A stretch of 64,000 nucleotides of DNA, taken from assembly GCA_963668595.1 (NCBI GenBank), contig OY764876.1, positions 4,154,001 to 4,218,000 on the forward strand. Reading direction: 5' to 3'. Positions 25,374 to 34,210 of the stretch are shown here, one piece after another. The first letter of the stretch is position 1. Every line of letters starts with the position of its first letter. This DNA comes from GWE2-42-39 sp963668595. Its GTDB lineage: Bacteria > Bacteroidota > Bacteroidia > Bacteroidales > Prolixibacteraceae. The position numbers and the translations under genes are program-made. The notes under the pieces were generated by a model. The model was not told where the DNA came from. It did not search any database and saw only the letters and a program-made list of their open reading frames with translations.

Positions 25374-25934
25374 ATGGATTACATAACTGTTTTTGTTCTG
25401 GCTATTGGCTTGTCTGTCGATTCATTTGCCGTTTCGGTAACCAGCGGTCTCAGTGTGCCTCATATTCGGTTTTTTCAGGCTGTAAAAATGGCCATTGTAT
25501 TAGCCTTTTTTCAGGCTCTGATGCCTGTAATTGGCTGGTTGTTGGGTAGTAGTATGAAAAACCTGATTGAGCCGATTGATCACTGGATTGCATTTTTCTT
25601 ACTTGCATTAGTAGGTGGAAAAATGATTTATGAGAGCATGTCATCAAAAGAAGAAGAAAATGTAAATGATCCGTTACGTTGGAAGGTGTTACTTTTGCTG
25701 GGATTGGCCACCAGTATTGATGCGCTGGCTGTTGGCTTTAGTTTTTCAATTTACCTGGATCGTATTTTTACCGCAGTTTTTATCATTGGGAGCATCACGT
25801 TTATTGCTTCCATGACTGGTATTTTGATTGGAAAAAAAACCGGTCCGCGAATTAATACTTTTGCCGAAATCTTAGGTGGACTAATTTTATTGGGGATTGG
25901 ATGTAAAATTCTGATTCAGCATCTGTTCGAATAA
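25374..25934 (+). CDS. mntP: Manganese efflux pump
   Basis: A 186-residue membrane protein of the MntP family with six helices in two repeated halves. Each half has the acidic motif: LAIGLSVDSFAVSVTSGL in helix 1 and GLATSIDALAVGFSF in helix 4, the Asp residues that bind Mn(II). It exports excess manganese. There is no room for a yybP-ykoY manganese riboswitch, as only 10 bases separate it from the acyltransferase gene, so it is probably read from the upstream promoter. Confidence 0.93.
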   Translation: MDYITVFVLAIGLSVDSFAVSVTSGLSVPHIRFFQAVKMAIVLAFFQALMPVIGWLLGSSMKNLIEPIDHWIAFFLLALVGGKMIYESMSSKEEENVNDPLRWKVLLLLGLATSIDALAVGFSFSIYLDRIFTAVFIIGSITFIASMTGILIGKKTGPRINTFAEILGGLILLGIGCKILIQHLFE

Positions 25935-26024
25935 CCAGATAAATACAATGGATTTTGTTGTTTTTTTGTGTAAGAATCTGTAGCTGAAAAACTGAGAAAA
26001 TGTGTACCTTGCAATAAAAATTGC

Positions 26025-27803
26025 ATGTTATCTGGTAATTATATTTTCTCCTGGCCATTTGTTTTATTAGTTGTTGTTTCGTTTTTGGGCCTGGTGCTAA
26101 GTGCTCTTTTGTTTCGTATTCGAAAATCTTCGTCGGCGATTTTTTTAGGAATCTGGACTCTGGCTTCGTCTATTTGGTCGGTCACTTATGCTTTCGAATA
26201 TGCAGCGACAGATGTGGCGCTTAAGATATTTTGGTCTAAATTGTCGTATTTTGGAATTGCGTTTTGTCCTGTCTCATTCTTTTTCTTTACCCTGGCTTTT
26301 TCCTCCCGAAATAAACTGATTCAGAAAAAATATATTTACATATTATATGGTTGGTCGGTGTTATATGTTATTTCGGCACTAACCAACGACTGGCATCATT
26401 TGCATTGGCGCTTTGTGGATATTTATCCTGAATTGCATACCACCGAGTATGAGTATGGCCCGTTATTCTGGGTTTTTTATATTGTCACCTATACATTCTT
26501 GATTGCTGGAATTGTTAATCTCTATTTTTTGCTTTTCCGATTTTCGTCACGATACAAGTCGCAGATTTCTAATTTTATATTGGCTACAATAATTCCGGTT
26601 GTAGGAAATCTGATGTACGTGTTTAATTGTAATCCGGTTCCTGGTTTCGATTGGACTCCTCTCGGATTCATTGCTTCCGGTTTTTTCTTGTCGATAAATA
26701 TGTTTCGTTATCGGGTTTTTGATTTGATTCCTTTTGCTCGGAATAAACTGTTTGATGTAATGCCCGATGCGGTGTTGGTGATCGATAAAACGGGAAAAAT
26801 TGCTGACTGCAACCCTGCTTTGCTTGCGCTTTCTGGTTTGAACGAAAAAGGAGTTATCGGGAAAACCTGGGATAACTTGTTTCCCTCCTGGGATTTGAGT
26901 ACTTCGTGTGATGATGCCGAACATTTACTCCATTTCACGGTGGAAAGTATTGATGATTCAGAGAAAAGTTATTTTGCGGTACAATGTATTCCGCTTTTTG
27001 ATGACAACAAACGCTTTAGCGGAAATCTGATCAATATTCGCAATATTAGCATGGAGAAAAAAGCTGAAAATGAACTTTGTGCTGCAAATGAGCGACTCTT
27101 GCAAGAGATTGCTGAGAAAGAAATGTTGATTGTTGATCTGGATGCATTTGCCCACACCGTGGCTCACGATTTGAAAAATATGCTTGGTGCAATTATTATG
27201 TCGGGCGATTTGCTTACGCACAGCATTGAAACCAGTAATAAAAAAGAGGCTGAAGAAATACTTGATCTGATAAAACTCTCGTCTCGAAAAACCTTGCATG
27301 TAACGCATGAGCTTCTTTTGTTGGCAAGTGTTCGTCAGCAGGAAATCAGGACGAATGCTTTGGATATGAGTAAAATCGTAGGGGAGGCAATTCAGCGGAA
27401 TTATAACCTGATTGAAGAAAAAGGAGCAGAACTGAAACAGCCGAAAGAATATATTGCCTCAAGTGGCTATGCCCCATGGATTGAAGAAGTTTGGGTGAAT
27501 TATATCAGCAATGCAATCAAGTATGGAGGCGAGAGGCCAGTTATTGAGTTTGGTAGTGAAAAACTTGAAGATGATCGGGTGAAATACTGGGTAAAAGATA
27601 ACGGGAATGGTGTTCCTTTAGGAAAGCAGGGATTGTTATTTCATAAATTTACCAGGCTCGAAAACATCAAGGTTGAAGGACACGGACTGGGCCTTTCAAT
27701 TGTTCGCCGAATTGTTGAAAAACTAGGCGGAACTGTGGGGGTTGAAAGTTCTGCCGTCCCTGGAGAAGGTGCTCTTTTTTATTTTATACTACCGATAAAA
27801 TAA
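26025..27803 (+). CDS. Sensor histidine kinase with N-terminal 7TM module and PAS domain
   Basis: A 592-residue membrane histidine kinase. Residues 1 to about 230 form seven membrane helices of the 7TM histidine-kinase N-terminal type. A PAS domain follows (about 245-350, starting DVMPDAVLVIDKTGKIADC), then a short coiled coil, the dimerisation/phosphoacceptor helix FAHTVAHDLKNMLGAI with His381, and an HATPase domain with the N-box VNYISNAIKYGGE, the DNGNGVP box and the HGLGLSIVRRI G2 box. No response regulator is adjacent, so it is an orphan kinase here. A near -7 element (TACCTTG at 26005) and a small GCAAT/ATTGC hairpin precede the ATG. Confidence 0.92.
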   Translation: MLSGNYIFSWPFVLLVVVSFLGLVLSALLFRIRKSSSAIFLGIWTLASSIWSVTYAFEYAATDVALKIFWSKLSYFGIAFCPVSFFFFTLAFSSRNKLIQKKYIYILYGWSVLYVISALTNDWHHLHWRFVDIYPELHTTEYEYGPLFWVFYIVTYTFLIAGIVNLYFLLFRFSSRYKSQISNFILATIIPVVGNLMYVFNCNPVPGFDWTPLGFIASGFFLSINMFRYRVFDLIPFARNKLFDVMPDAVLVIDKTGKIADCNPALLALSGLNEKGVIGKTWDNLFPSWDLSTSCDDAEHLLHFTVESIDDSEKSYFAVQCIPLFDDNKRFSGNLINIRNISMEKKAENELCAANERLLQEIAEKEMLIVDLDAFAHTVAHDLKNMLGAIIMSGDLLTHSIETSNKKEAEEILDLIKLSSRKTLHVTHELLLLASVRQQEIRTNALDMSKIVGEAIQRNYNLIEEKGAELKQPKEYIASSGYAPWIEEVWVNYISNAIKYGGERPVIEFGSEKLEDDRVKYWVKDNGNGVPLGKQGLLFHKFTRLENIKVEGHGLGLSIVRRIVEKLGGTVGVESSAVPGEGALFYFILPIK

Positions 27804-27906
27804 TCATCACAAAGAAATTTAGTCGTTCCGGCTGAAATTCAGCAAGGGGGTTTGCTGTATTGATTTCCCTTGCTGTATGTTTTTAGAGTAATGAGTGACT
27901 TTCAGA

Positions 27907-28863
27907 TTATGAAATCCACTTGTCGTTTCCCAGTTTATCTTTCAGATATGTTTCGATATGGCGGTCTTTTTTCGCTTCGTAAATATCTTTGATAGTAACA
28001 ATGATTCCGGTTTCTTCCACGTCTCCAAATTCATCATTCAGAACAGTGCCAAATGTTTTCATTGAAGGACTCAGGTTCATGTATGCATTAATCAGCGGAG
28101 GAATATTTTCGCCAAAATCACGAACTTTCTGGGTCAGAATTTTGTAGTCCTCTTTGTACGAGCCTCCGTTGAACGTATCTTCCATTAGTTTCTGGTCGAT
28201 ACCCATCTCCAAAGGAATTCTAGGGAAAACAAGTTGTTCACGATCTCTGAAATATTTAGAGAAAAAATAAAGAATCAGATTACGTGCTTCGGTATGGAAA
28301 TGTGTGTACATGGTCACCTTGCCGAAAAAATATTTCATTTCCGGATGGTCAACGATCAGTGCACCCAGTCCATCCCATAAATTATCCAGCGCAAAAAGCG
28401 CTTTGGCTCCGGCTTTACTCGACTGATAAGCTGGTTGTACAAACGAACGTCCCAGTTCCAGTGTATAGGGAAGATATTCTTTTTTGAATCGCTCCGAAAA
28501 ATGGAAAAGATGAGAGGTTGCCAGTATCGGATCGCCGTCTTTATCTACCGGCAACTCGTTACACATGATGTATCGGTATCCTCCGAGTATTTCTTTTGCA
28601 TCCGGATCCCAAACGATAAGCTGCTTGTATGGATTTTCGATAACGTCGTATCGGTCAATGTCAACTTCTTCGCCAGTACCTCCTCCTGCATCACGAAATG
28701 TAATTTCTCTTATACGCCCTATTTCGAGCATAATGTTCGGTGAATCGTGGTGGGTGATGACATAAATTTCGTTGGCGCCCTTGTTGGTTTTTCGTAGCAG
28801 TTTGTCTTCAGTCAGTTCCGCTTCGATTACTTCTCTAGGGATAGGCGCAATAATGTCCTTCAT
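27907..28863 (-). CDS. glsB: GlsB-like N-acyltransferase (hemolysin-type GNAT, glycine lipid synthesis)
   Basis: A 318-residue acyltransferase of the PF13444-type GNAT family (N-acyl amino acid synthases), with REITFRDAGGGTGEEVDIDRYD, the central LGGYRYIMC strand and LELGRSFVQPAYQ. In Bacteroides thetaiotaomicron the homologous GlsB adds a 3-hydroxy fatty acid to glycine, giving commendamide-like glycine lipids, and the partner GlsA adds a second acyl chain. Here the adjacent gene is a PlsC-type acyltransferase of the right kind, 75 bases upstream on the same strand, which supports this assignment. The order is glsA-glsB. The exact amino acid acceptor cannot be confirmed from sequence. Confidence 0.82.
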   Translation of the reverse strand: MKDIIAPIPREVIEAELTEDKLLRKTNKGANEIYVITHHDSPNIMLEIGRIREITFRDAGGGTGEEVDIDRYDVIENPYKQLIVWDPDAKEILGGYRYIMCNELPVDKDGDPILATSHLFHFSERFKKEYLPYTLELGRSFVQPAYQSSKAGAKALFALDNLWDGLGALIVDHPEMKYFFGKVTMYTHFHTEARNLILYFFSKYFRDREQLVFPRIPLEMGIDQKLMEDTFNGGSYKEDYKILTQKVRDFGENIPPLINAYMNLSPSMKTFGTVLNDEFGDVEETGIIVTIKDIYEAKKDRHIETYLKDKLGNDKWIS

Positions 28864-28938
28864 ATATTGTACTCGCTAATTTTTGAAGCTACAAAACTAA
28901 AAAAAAAATGAATAGAATCAGTTTTTGGCAAGTTTTAA

Positions 28939-29778
28939 TCATTCAGGAAGAAAAGTGTCTGGTAAAGTATGAATTAGTAAGCGAATATCTTCGGCCCATT
29001 GTTCCTGCGTTTTTGTTTTGTCGAGGCTTTGCCAGGGGATTGGCTTCCCGAAAGTAACCGTAAAGGTCTGGTTGCGGTGGCGAAATGTTTCGTCGGGTAA
29101 AAGAAACATTTCCAGATTCCATTTTATACCCAGCCTGATGCGAAAATTTGCCAGCCAGTAAAAGAAGCCTGAGTTTCGTCCGCTAACATGAATGGGGATA
29201 ATATCTCTTTGATATTCAATTGCTTTGACGATGAAGTGCTTCTTCCATTCAAGATCTTGAATTTTTCCATGAATTTTACGTGAGGCCATGCCCGACGGAA
29301 ATATTAAAATCTGGTTGTCTCCGGAATATTCGTTTTCAATTCGTCGGATCACTTCGCGGTTGAGCGCGCCGTGTTTATTTAATGGTACGAAAAGTGGTCG
29401 CAGCGGCGTAACCGACATGAGCACGTCGTTGACTAGAAACTTGAACCCTCCGTATTTGCGGTTGACCAGACTCATAATGAGCATCGAGTCAAATCCTCCG
29501 AGTGGATGATTGGATGCAAAAATAAATCGTCCCTGATCGGGTAGATTTTCAAATCCGGCAACTTTTTGTTTTACGTTGAAATATTTAATCATTCCTGCGA
29601 CGAAATCAATGCCTTCCTGGTCCCCATATTGTTCGATGATTTCGTTAATTTCGCGAATGTGCATGACGCGTTCTATGAAGCGATATATAAAGCCGGGAAT
29701 AGCTTTGGCCATCCTTGGATTTTTTTCCATAAAGATTTCCCGAACCACAATCGGTTTCATTTTTTCTGACTCTTTCAT
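28939..29778 (-). CDS. glsA: GlsA-like O-acyltransferase (PlsC family, glycine lipid synthesis)
   Basis: A 279-residue acyltransferase with the PlsC-type pair in FASNHPLGGFDSMLI (H-x4-D) and FPSGMASRKI in place of the usual EGT block. It has no clear membrane helices. Together with the next gene it forms the two-gene arrangement known for glycine lipid synthesis in Bacteroides, where GlsA would O-acylate the N-acyl glycine made by GlsB. The start is taken as the ATG at 29778; a Met seven residues in (MKPIVVREIF) is an equally good choice. The pair is divergent from the dcw cluster, with about 330 bases between them. Confidence 0.8.
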   Translation of the reverse strand: MKESEKMKPIVVREIFMEKNPRMAKAIPGFIYRFIERVMHIREINEIIEQYGDQEGIDFVAGMIKYFNVKQKVAGFENLPDQGRFIFASNHPLGGFDSMLIMSLVNRKYGGFKFLVNDVLMSVTPLRPLFVPLNKHGALNREVIRRIENEYSGDNQILIFPSGMASRKIHGKIQDLEWKKHFIVKAIEYQRDIIPIHVSGRNSGFFYWLANFRIRLGIKWNLEMFLLPDETFRHRNQTFTVTFGKPIPWQSLDKTKTQEQWAEDIRLLIHTLPDTFLPE

Positions 29779-30018
29779 TTTTCGATTTGTCGGTTTTTAG
29801 AAAAAACCCCGAAAAATATAAAAAAATACTCATTCTGCTCAGTGGAGGAAAAAAAGGCTGTTTTAAATTTTTCTGAAATGGCAAAAATGAATTTTATTAA
29901 CCGATTTTCGGTATTTCCTTAGTTCTTTTAAGTCGTTTAATATCAGTTTGTTTATTTAGTTGTTAACAGGTGTAATGGTGGTTATTAACAGGATATAAAC
30001 AAGTCTTTCGGAAAATAA
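29779..30018. other. Intergenic region between glsA and the dcw cluster
   Basis: AT-rich DNA that must hold the glsA promoter. A direct repeat TTAACAGG occurs at 29963-29970 and 29985-29992. No gene is seen. Confidence 0.4.
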
Positions 30019-30060
30019 AGGTGGAAGAAAGTGACTAAAAGTGGAAGAAAGTGGAATAAT
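30019..30060 (+). promoter_or_regulatory. MraZ box array, operator of the dcw cluster
   Basis: GTGG or GTGA cores start at 30021, 30031, 30041 and 30051, exactly 10 bp apart, each preceded by AAA except the first, which has an extra G. This matches the known MraZ operator plan: direct repeats with 10-bp spacing, close to the AAAGTG boxes described in Mycoplasma and more distant from TGGG boxes of E. coli. It lies just upstream of the mraZ promoter. Confidence 0.85.
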
Positions 30061-30075
30061 TTCATTGAAACTGTG

Positions 30076-30083
30076 TACTTTTA
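30076..30083 (+). promoter_or_regulatory. Probable -7 element of the mraZ promoter
   Basis: TACTTTTA differs from TAnnTTTG only at the last base. It lies 16 bases after the last MraZ box and 28 before the mraZ ATG, so bound MraZ would cover the -33 region. Confidence 0.5.
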
Positions 30084-30110
30084 CATTGAAATAAGTACAA
30101 GAATAGTTGG

Positions 30111-30566
30111 ATGGACTTTTCAGGTGAGAAATACGCCACTTTTGACGAAAAAGGGCGCGTTGTTTTACCAGCAGACTTCAAGAATGAAATGGGCGGTAAA
30201 ATTCCCGGTGGACAGATGGCCATCGAGGTTGACCCCTATGAAAAATGTCTGAATGTTTATCCGATTGAAGTTTGGGAAAAGAGATTGTCGATGTTTAAGG
30301 CAAAGTTGAATCGTAATAATCCGCAACAAAGCCGTTTGCTCGACATGATTTATAAAAATTTCAAAGTGATTCCGGTACCTGAATCTTGCCGGATGAACTT
30401 CCCGAATAATTTTTTGGCTAAAGTGGGAATCATCAAAGATGTTGTTTTTGTCGGCGTAAGCGACCGCATTCGTTTGTGGGATGTGGGCGAATACGATAAA
30501 TACAATGCCGATTTGGGTGATTTCCGATCGATGTTTATGGAACACTTTGGAAATGTGGAGGAATAG
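30111..30566 (+). CDS. mraZ: Transcriptional regulator MraZ
   Basis: A 151-residue DNA-binding protein with two AbrB-like swapped-hairpin domains. The first has GEKYATFDEKGRVVLPADFKNEM and the second has PVPESCRMNFPNNFLAKVGI with VVFVGVSDRIRLWD. MraZ represses the cluster it heads by binding direct repeats upstream. Four such repeats are visible just before this gene, so autoregulation is very likely. Length is normal. The rsmH gene follows 2 bases after the stop. Confidence 0.95.
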   Translation: MDFSGEKYATFDEKGRVVLPADFKNEMGGKIPGGQMAIEVDPYEKCLNVYPIEVWEKRLSMFKAKLNRNNPQQSRLLDMIYKNFKVIPVPESCRMNFPNNFLAKVGIIKDVVFVGVSDRIRLWDVGEYDKYNADLGDFRSMFMEHFGNVEE

Positions 30567-30568
30567 TT

Positions 30569-31471
30569 TTGGAACAGGCATATCACATACCGGTTTTGTT
30601 ACACGAGAGTGTGCAGGGGCTTCGCGTAAATCCATGCGGAGACTATGTGGATGTGACCTTCGGCGGCGGAGGACATTCGCGTGAGATTTTTCGCCAGCTG
30701 AGCACTGGTCGTTTGTTTGGGTTCGATCAGGACGAAGATGCCGCTGCCAATGTTATTCCCGATTCACGTTTTTATTTTGTTCGTCACAATTTTCGCTACA
30801 TCCGAAACTTCCTGAAATATTACGGAATTGAAAAGGTAGATGGCATTCTTGCTGACCTGGGTGTTTCGTCGCACGATTTTGATGTTGCCGAGCGTGGTTT
30901 TTCTTTTCGCTTTGATGGCGATTTGGATATGCGCATGAACCGGAATGCGGGGAAAACGGCTGCTGATATTGTAAATACATATCCCGAAGAAGGATTGACC
31001 CGTATTTTTCGCGAATACGGCGAGTTGCAGAATGCATTCCGTTTGGGAAAAGAAATTGGCAAAGCTCGTTCTGTAAGAAAAATAAAAACCATTGGCGATT
31101 TTAAACAAGCGATTTCTGCTTGTGTTCCTCCAGCTCAGGAAAGTAAATATTTGGCGAAAGTATTCCAGGCATTGCGCATTGAAACCAATAGTGAGTTGGA
31201 TGTCTTAATTCGTTTTCTGGAACAAACCGTTGATTTGCTAAAGCCGGGAGGGCGTTTGGTGGTAATCACCTATCATTCGCTGGAAGACCGTTTGGTGAAG
31301 AATTTTATGAAGGCCGGCAACATTGAAGGGAAACAGGAAAAAGATTTCTTCGGAAATGTGAATACCCCATTCGAATTAATCAACCGCAAAATAATTGTAC
31401 CCACCGATGAGGAGATTGCTCTGAATCCGCGGGCACGTAGTGCAAAACTTCGCATTGCAGAACGAAAATAA
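30569..31471 (+). CDS. rsmH: 16S rRNA (cytosine-1402-N4)-methyltransferase RsmH
   Basis: A 300-residue S-adenosylmethionine-dependent methyltransferase that modifies C1402 in the ribosomal P site. Recognised by the opening YHIPVLLHESVQGL, the SAM-binding loop YVDVTFGGGGHSREIF, DGILADLGVSSHDFD and the C-terminal LVVITYHSLEDRLVKNF. The start is a TTG 2 bases after the mraZ stop; no ATG lies nearby and the family's normal N-terminus begins here. It is the usual second gene of dcw clusters. Confidence 0.96.
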   Translation: MEQAYHIPVLLHESVQGLRVNPCGDYVDVTFGGGGHSREIFRQLSTGRLFGFDQDEDAAANVIPDSRFYFVRHNFRYIRNFLKYYGIEKVDGILADLGVSSHDFDVAERGFSFRFDGDLDMRMNRNAGKTAADIVNTYPEEGLTRIFREYGELQNAFRLGKEIGKARSVRKIKTIGDFKQAISACVPPAQESKYLAKVFQALRIETNSELDVLIRFLEQTVDLLKPGGRLVVITYHSLEDRLVKNFMKAGNIEGKQEKDFFGNVNTPFELINRKIIVPTDEEIALNPRARSAKLRIAERK

Positions 31472-31472
31472 G

Positions 31473-31832
31473 ATGGCAGAAGAAAGCGGAAATATCACTA
31501 AAAAGGCTTCATCTGTTGGGTTGAAGAAAGTGCTGGGCGGGACAATCCTCGCAAGTGGGAAAGTGATGGAGCAGTTACCATTTCTCTTCTTTCTTGTATT
31601 GCTGGGAATGATTTTGATTGCAAACCGAAACTGGTCAGAAAAAACGCTTTTGAGCATGGAAGCAGTTAAGGAATCATTGAAAGAATTACGGGCAGAATCG
31701 ATTACGCACGAAACCCGCTTGATGTCGATCAATAGTCCATCCGAAGTTACACGACGGGTAGTGGAGCGGGAAATAGGACTCATCGAGCCCAAAGAACCAG
31801 CCATGAAGATAAAAATATCAAAAGCTGAATAA
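31473..31832 (+). CDS. ftsL: FtsL-like cell division protein
   Basis: A 119-residue protein with a cytosolic N-terminus of about 35 residues, one membrane helix (LPFLFFLVLLGMILIANRN) and a short periplasmic coiled coil (TLLSMEAVKESLKELRAESITHETRLM). Position between rsmH and the septal penicillin-binding protein, topology and size identify it as FtsL, which with FtsB and FtsQ activates FtsW-FtsI. The sequence itself is poorly conserved. I chose the ATG at 31473. Its stop and the ftsI start share one base (TAATG). Confidence 0.85.
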   Translation: MAEESGNITKKASSVGLKKVLGGTILASGKVMEQLPFLFFLVLLGMILIANRNWSEKTLLSMEAVKESLKELRAESITHETRLMSINSPSEVTRRVVEREIGLIEPKEPAMKIKISKAE

Positions 31833-34189
31833 TGGAAATCAGGAAAGACATCATCATACGTTTTGGCATCCTCTACTTTTTAGTGGCAGGCCTGGGTGTT
31901 GTCATTGCCGGAGGTATCCTGAAAATCCAGAATGTTAAAACAGAAAGATGGCAAGGTATTGCACGCAATATAAAAGATAATACAGAAGAAATACCTGCTG
32001 TTCGGGGTAATATTTGCGCTGATGACGGTAGTATTCTTTCTACATCGATCCCGTATTACGAAATTCGTTTCGACCTGAAAGCGGATCGGGTAGTAGAGGT
32101 ATTTCCTGAAAAGTCTGAAGTATTTGCGAAAGAAGTTGCTGAGTTTTTCGGTGTTCCTTTGTCTGGCTTTAAAAAGAAACTGAATAAAGCTTTTGAATCA
32201 GGAACCCGTTGGTTTTTGCTGGATGAGAAGCGTTTGAATTATAATGAACTCCAGGAATTCAAGAAATTAAGTTCGTTGGATCGTCGGGTGTTTGGTTCAG
32301 GCTTGATTATCGTAACGGAAAACACCCGGATTCTTCCTCACGGAGAGTTGGCCAGCCGTACCATTGGAACATTAAATAAAGGTATTTTCGGCGGAATCCA
32401 TGGTAATGTAGGTTACACCGGTATCGAAGGAATGCAGGAGAGTTTTCTTGCCGGAACAAACGGAAAAGCATTAAAACGAAATTATTCTGGTCGCTGGGTG
32501 AATACACCTCTGGTTGAGCCGGAAGATGGGCGCGACATAATTACAACCATCAATATCAATTTACAGGATTATGCACAGAGTGCTTTGATGAAGCAGATGG
32601 AAAAGAGTCAGGCTTTGTGGGGAACTGCTGTGGTAATGGAAGTTGCTACGGGTGATATTAAAGCAATTGCAAACATTGGCCGGAAAAACGATGGAGGCTA
32701 TGCCGAGATTTATAATTATGCTTTTGGTCATGCCGGTTGTAGCGAACCTGGTTCAACGTTCAAATTAATGTCGCTGATGGTGGCCATGGACGATGGATAT
32801 GTGGATACCTGCGATGTATATGATACTGGCATTGGTTTGTGGGAATATAAAAAGCAAAAGATTTACGATAGCGACTATCATAAAGGTGGGCATGGTGTAC
32901 TTTCTGTGAAACGGATTTTCGAATTGTCGTCAAACGTTGGTACTGCAAAAGTGATCACCAAATATTACGAAGGACGTGAGCGCGAATTTATCGATCGCAT
33001 TTACAAGTTTGGATTGAATAAGCCCCTTGGATTGGGAATGATGGGCGAAGGAATTCCATCGATTAAATATCCGGGAGATAATGATTGGTGGGGGCCGTCG
33101 CTTGCCTGGATTTCGTATGGCTACGAAATTAAACTAACTCCGCTGCAAACCCTTACTTTTTATAATGCAGTTGCGAACAATGGCAAAATGGTAAAACCTC
33201 GTTTTGTTACTGAAGTTCGCGAGAATGGTATGCTGCTGAAAAGTTTTAAGCCAGAAGTGCTTAATCCGAATATTTGTTCGCAGCAAACATTGAAAAAAGC
33301 TCAGGAAATGCTTCGTGGTGTTTGTGTCAATGGTACAGGAAAATCACTTCAAAGTCCGTATTACGAGTTGGCCGGAAAAACCGGAACGGCGGTAATTGCC
33401 AATAATAATGAAGGATATAAAAAGGACGGAAAGAAAAGTTATCAAGCCTCGTTTGCTGGTTATTTTCCTGCTGATAACCCGAAATACTCTTGTATTGTGG
33501 TGATTGTTGGACCGCAAGGTGCTTATTATGGTGGATCAGTTGCCGGACCTGTTTTTCGTGAGGTGGCTGATAAAGTATATGCTACGTTCCTCGATCCGAA
33601 AGATTCAACATTGAAAGAGCCCGTTGCTGCTCCTGCTGTGAAAACCGGATTTGCCGGTGATATTAAACTGGCGGTAAGTGAACTCGGATTAACCATGCTT
33701 TCAGCAAAGAGTGATGAGGATTTGGTTAGTGTTCAGGGCGATAAAAATAAAATTAGTTTGAATGAGATAAGCACGCCTAAAGGTGCTGTGCCCGATGTGG
33801 TGGGGATGGGTGCTGGCGATGCATTGTATGTACTCGAGAATGCAGGTTTAAAAGTGAAACTGAACGGCTTTGGTGCTGTACACAAACAATCTGTTTTGCC
33901 GGGAAGCCCGATAATGGGGGGCGAAGTGGTTGTCCTTGATTTGGCTGCGGGGCTACCGGAAGTTGCTCAGGTCGATTCTTTGTCTGCTGTGAATGCCGAG
34001 GGAGAACCGAAAGTAATTGCTGCAGAACAGCCTGCGGTTGTCGAGAAAAAAACGACGACATCTGCGCCACAGAAAAAGCCTGCTGTGACTCCGACTGCTA
34101 ATCAGAAAAAGAAGCCTGCAACAACAGCAAAGAAGACGGCCAATGCTCAGTCTAAATCAAAACAAAAAAACAAAACGCGAAAAGTATAG
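31832..34189 (+). CDS. ftsI: Septal penicillin-binding protein with PASTA domain (FtsI/PBP3)
   Basis: A 785-residue class B transpeptidase that cross-links septal peptidoglycan. It has one N-terminal membrane helix, the dimerisation region starting with VRGNICADDGSILSTS, and the transpeptidase domain with S308-x-x-K311 (GSTFK), S366-x-N368 (SSN) and K516-T-G (KTGTA). One PASTA domain follows (about 648-715, VPDVVGMGAGDALYVLENAGLKV). The last 45 residues are a low-complexity tail of Lys, Ala, Thr and Pro with a strong positive charge. Gram-negative FtsI usually lacks PASTA, but it is frequent in Bacteroidota. Confidence 0.95.
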   Translation: MEIRKDIIIRFGILYFLVAGLGVVIAGGILKIQNVKTERWQGIARNIKDNTEEIPAVRGNICADDGSILSTSIPYYEIRFDLKADRVVEVFPEKSEVFAKEVAEFFGVPLSGFKKKLNKAFESGTRWFLLDEKRLNYNELQEFKKLSSLDRRVFGSGLIIVTENTRILPHGELASRTIGTLNKGIFGGIHGNVGYTGIEGMQESFLAGTNGKALKRNYSGRWVNTPLVEPEDGRDIITTININLQDYAQSALMKQMEKSQALWGTAVVMEVATGDIKAIANIGRKNDGGYAEIYNYAFGHAGCSEPGSTFKLMSLMVAMDDGYVDTCDVYDTGIGLWEYKKQKIYDSDYHKGGHGVLSVKRIFELSSNVGTAKVITKYYEGREREFIDRIYKFGLNKPLGLGMMGEGIPSIKYPGDNDWWGPSLAWISYGYEIKLTPLQTLTFYNAVANNGKMVKPRFVTEVRENGMLLKSFKPEVLNPNICSQQTLKKAQEMLRGVCVNGTGKSLQSPYYELAGKTGTAVIANNNEGYKKDGKKSYQASFAGYFPADNPKYSCIVVIVGPQGAYYGGSVAGPVFREVADKVYATFLDPKDSTLKEPVAAPAVKTGFAGDIKLAVSELGLTMLSAKSDEDLVSVQGDKNKISLNEISTPKGAVPDVVGMGAGDALYVLENAGLKVKLNGFGAVHKQSVLPGSPIMGGEVVVLDLAAGLPEVAQVDSLSAVNAEGEPKVIAAEQPAVVEKKTTTSAPQKKPAVTPTANQKKKPATTAKKTANAQSKSKQKNKTRKV

Positions 34190-34210
34190 CGATAGAAAGG
34201 ATTCGAAGTA

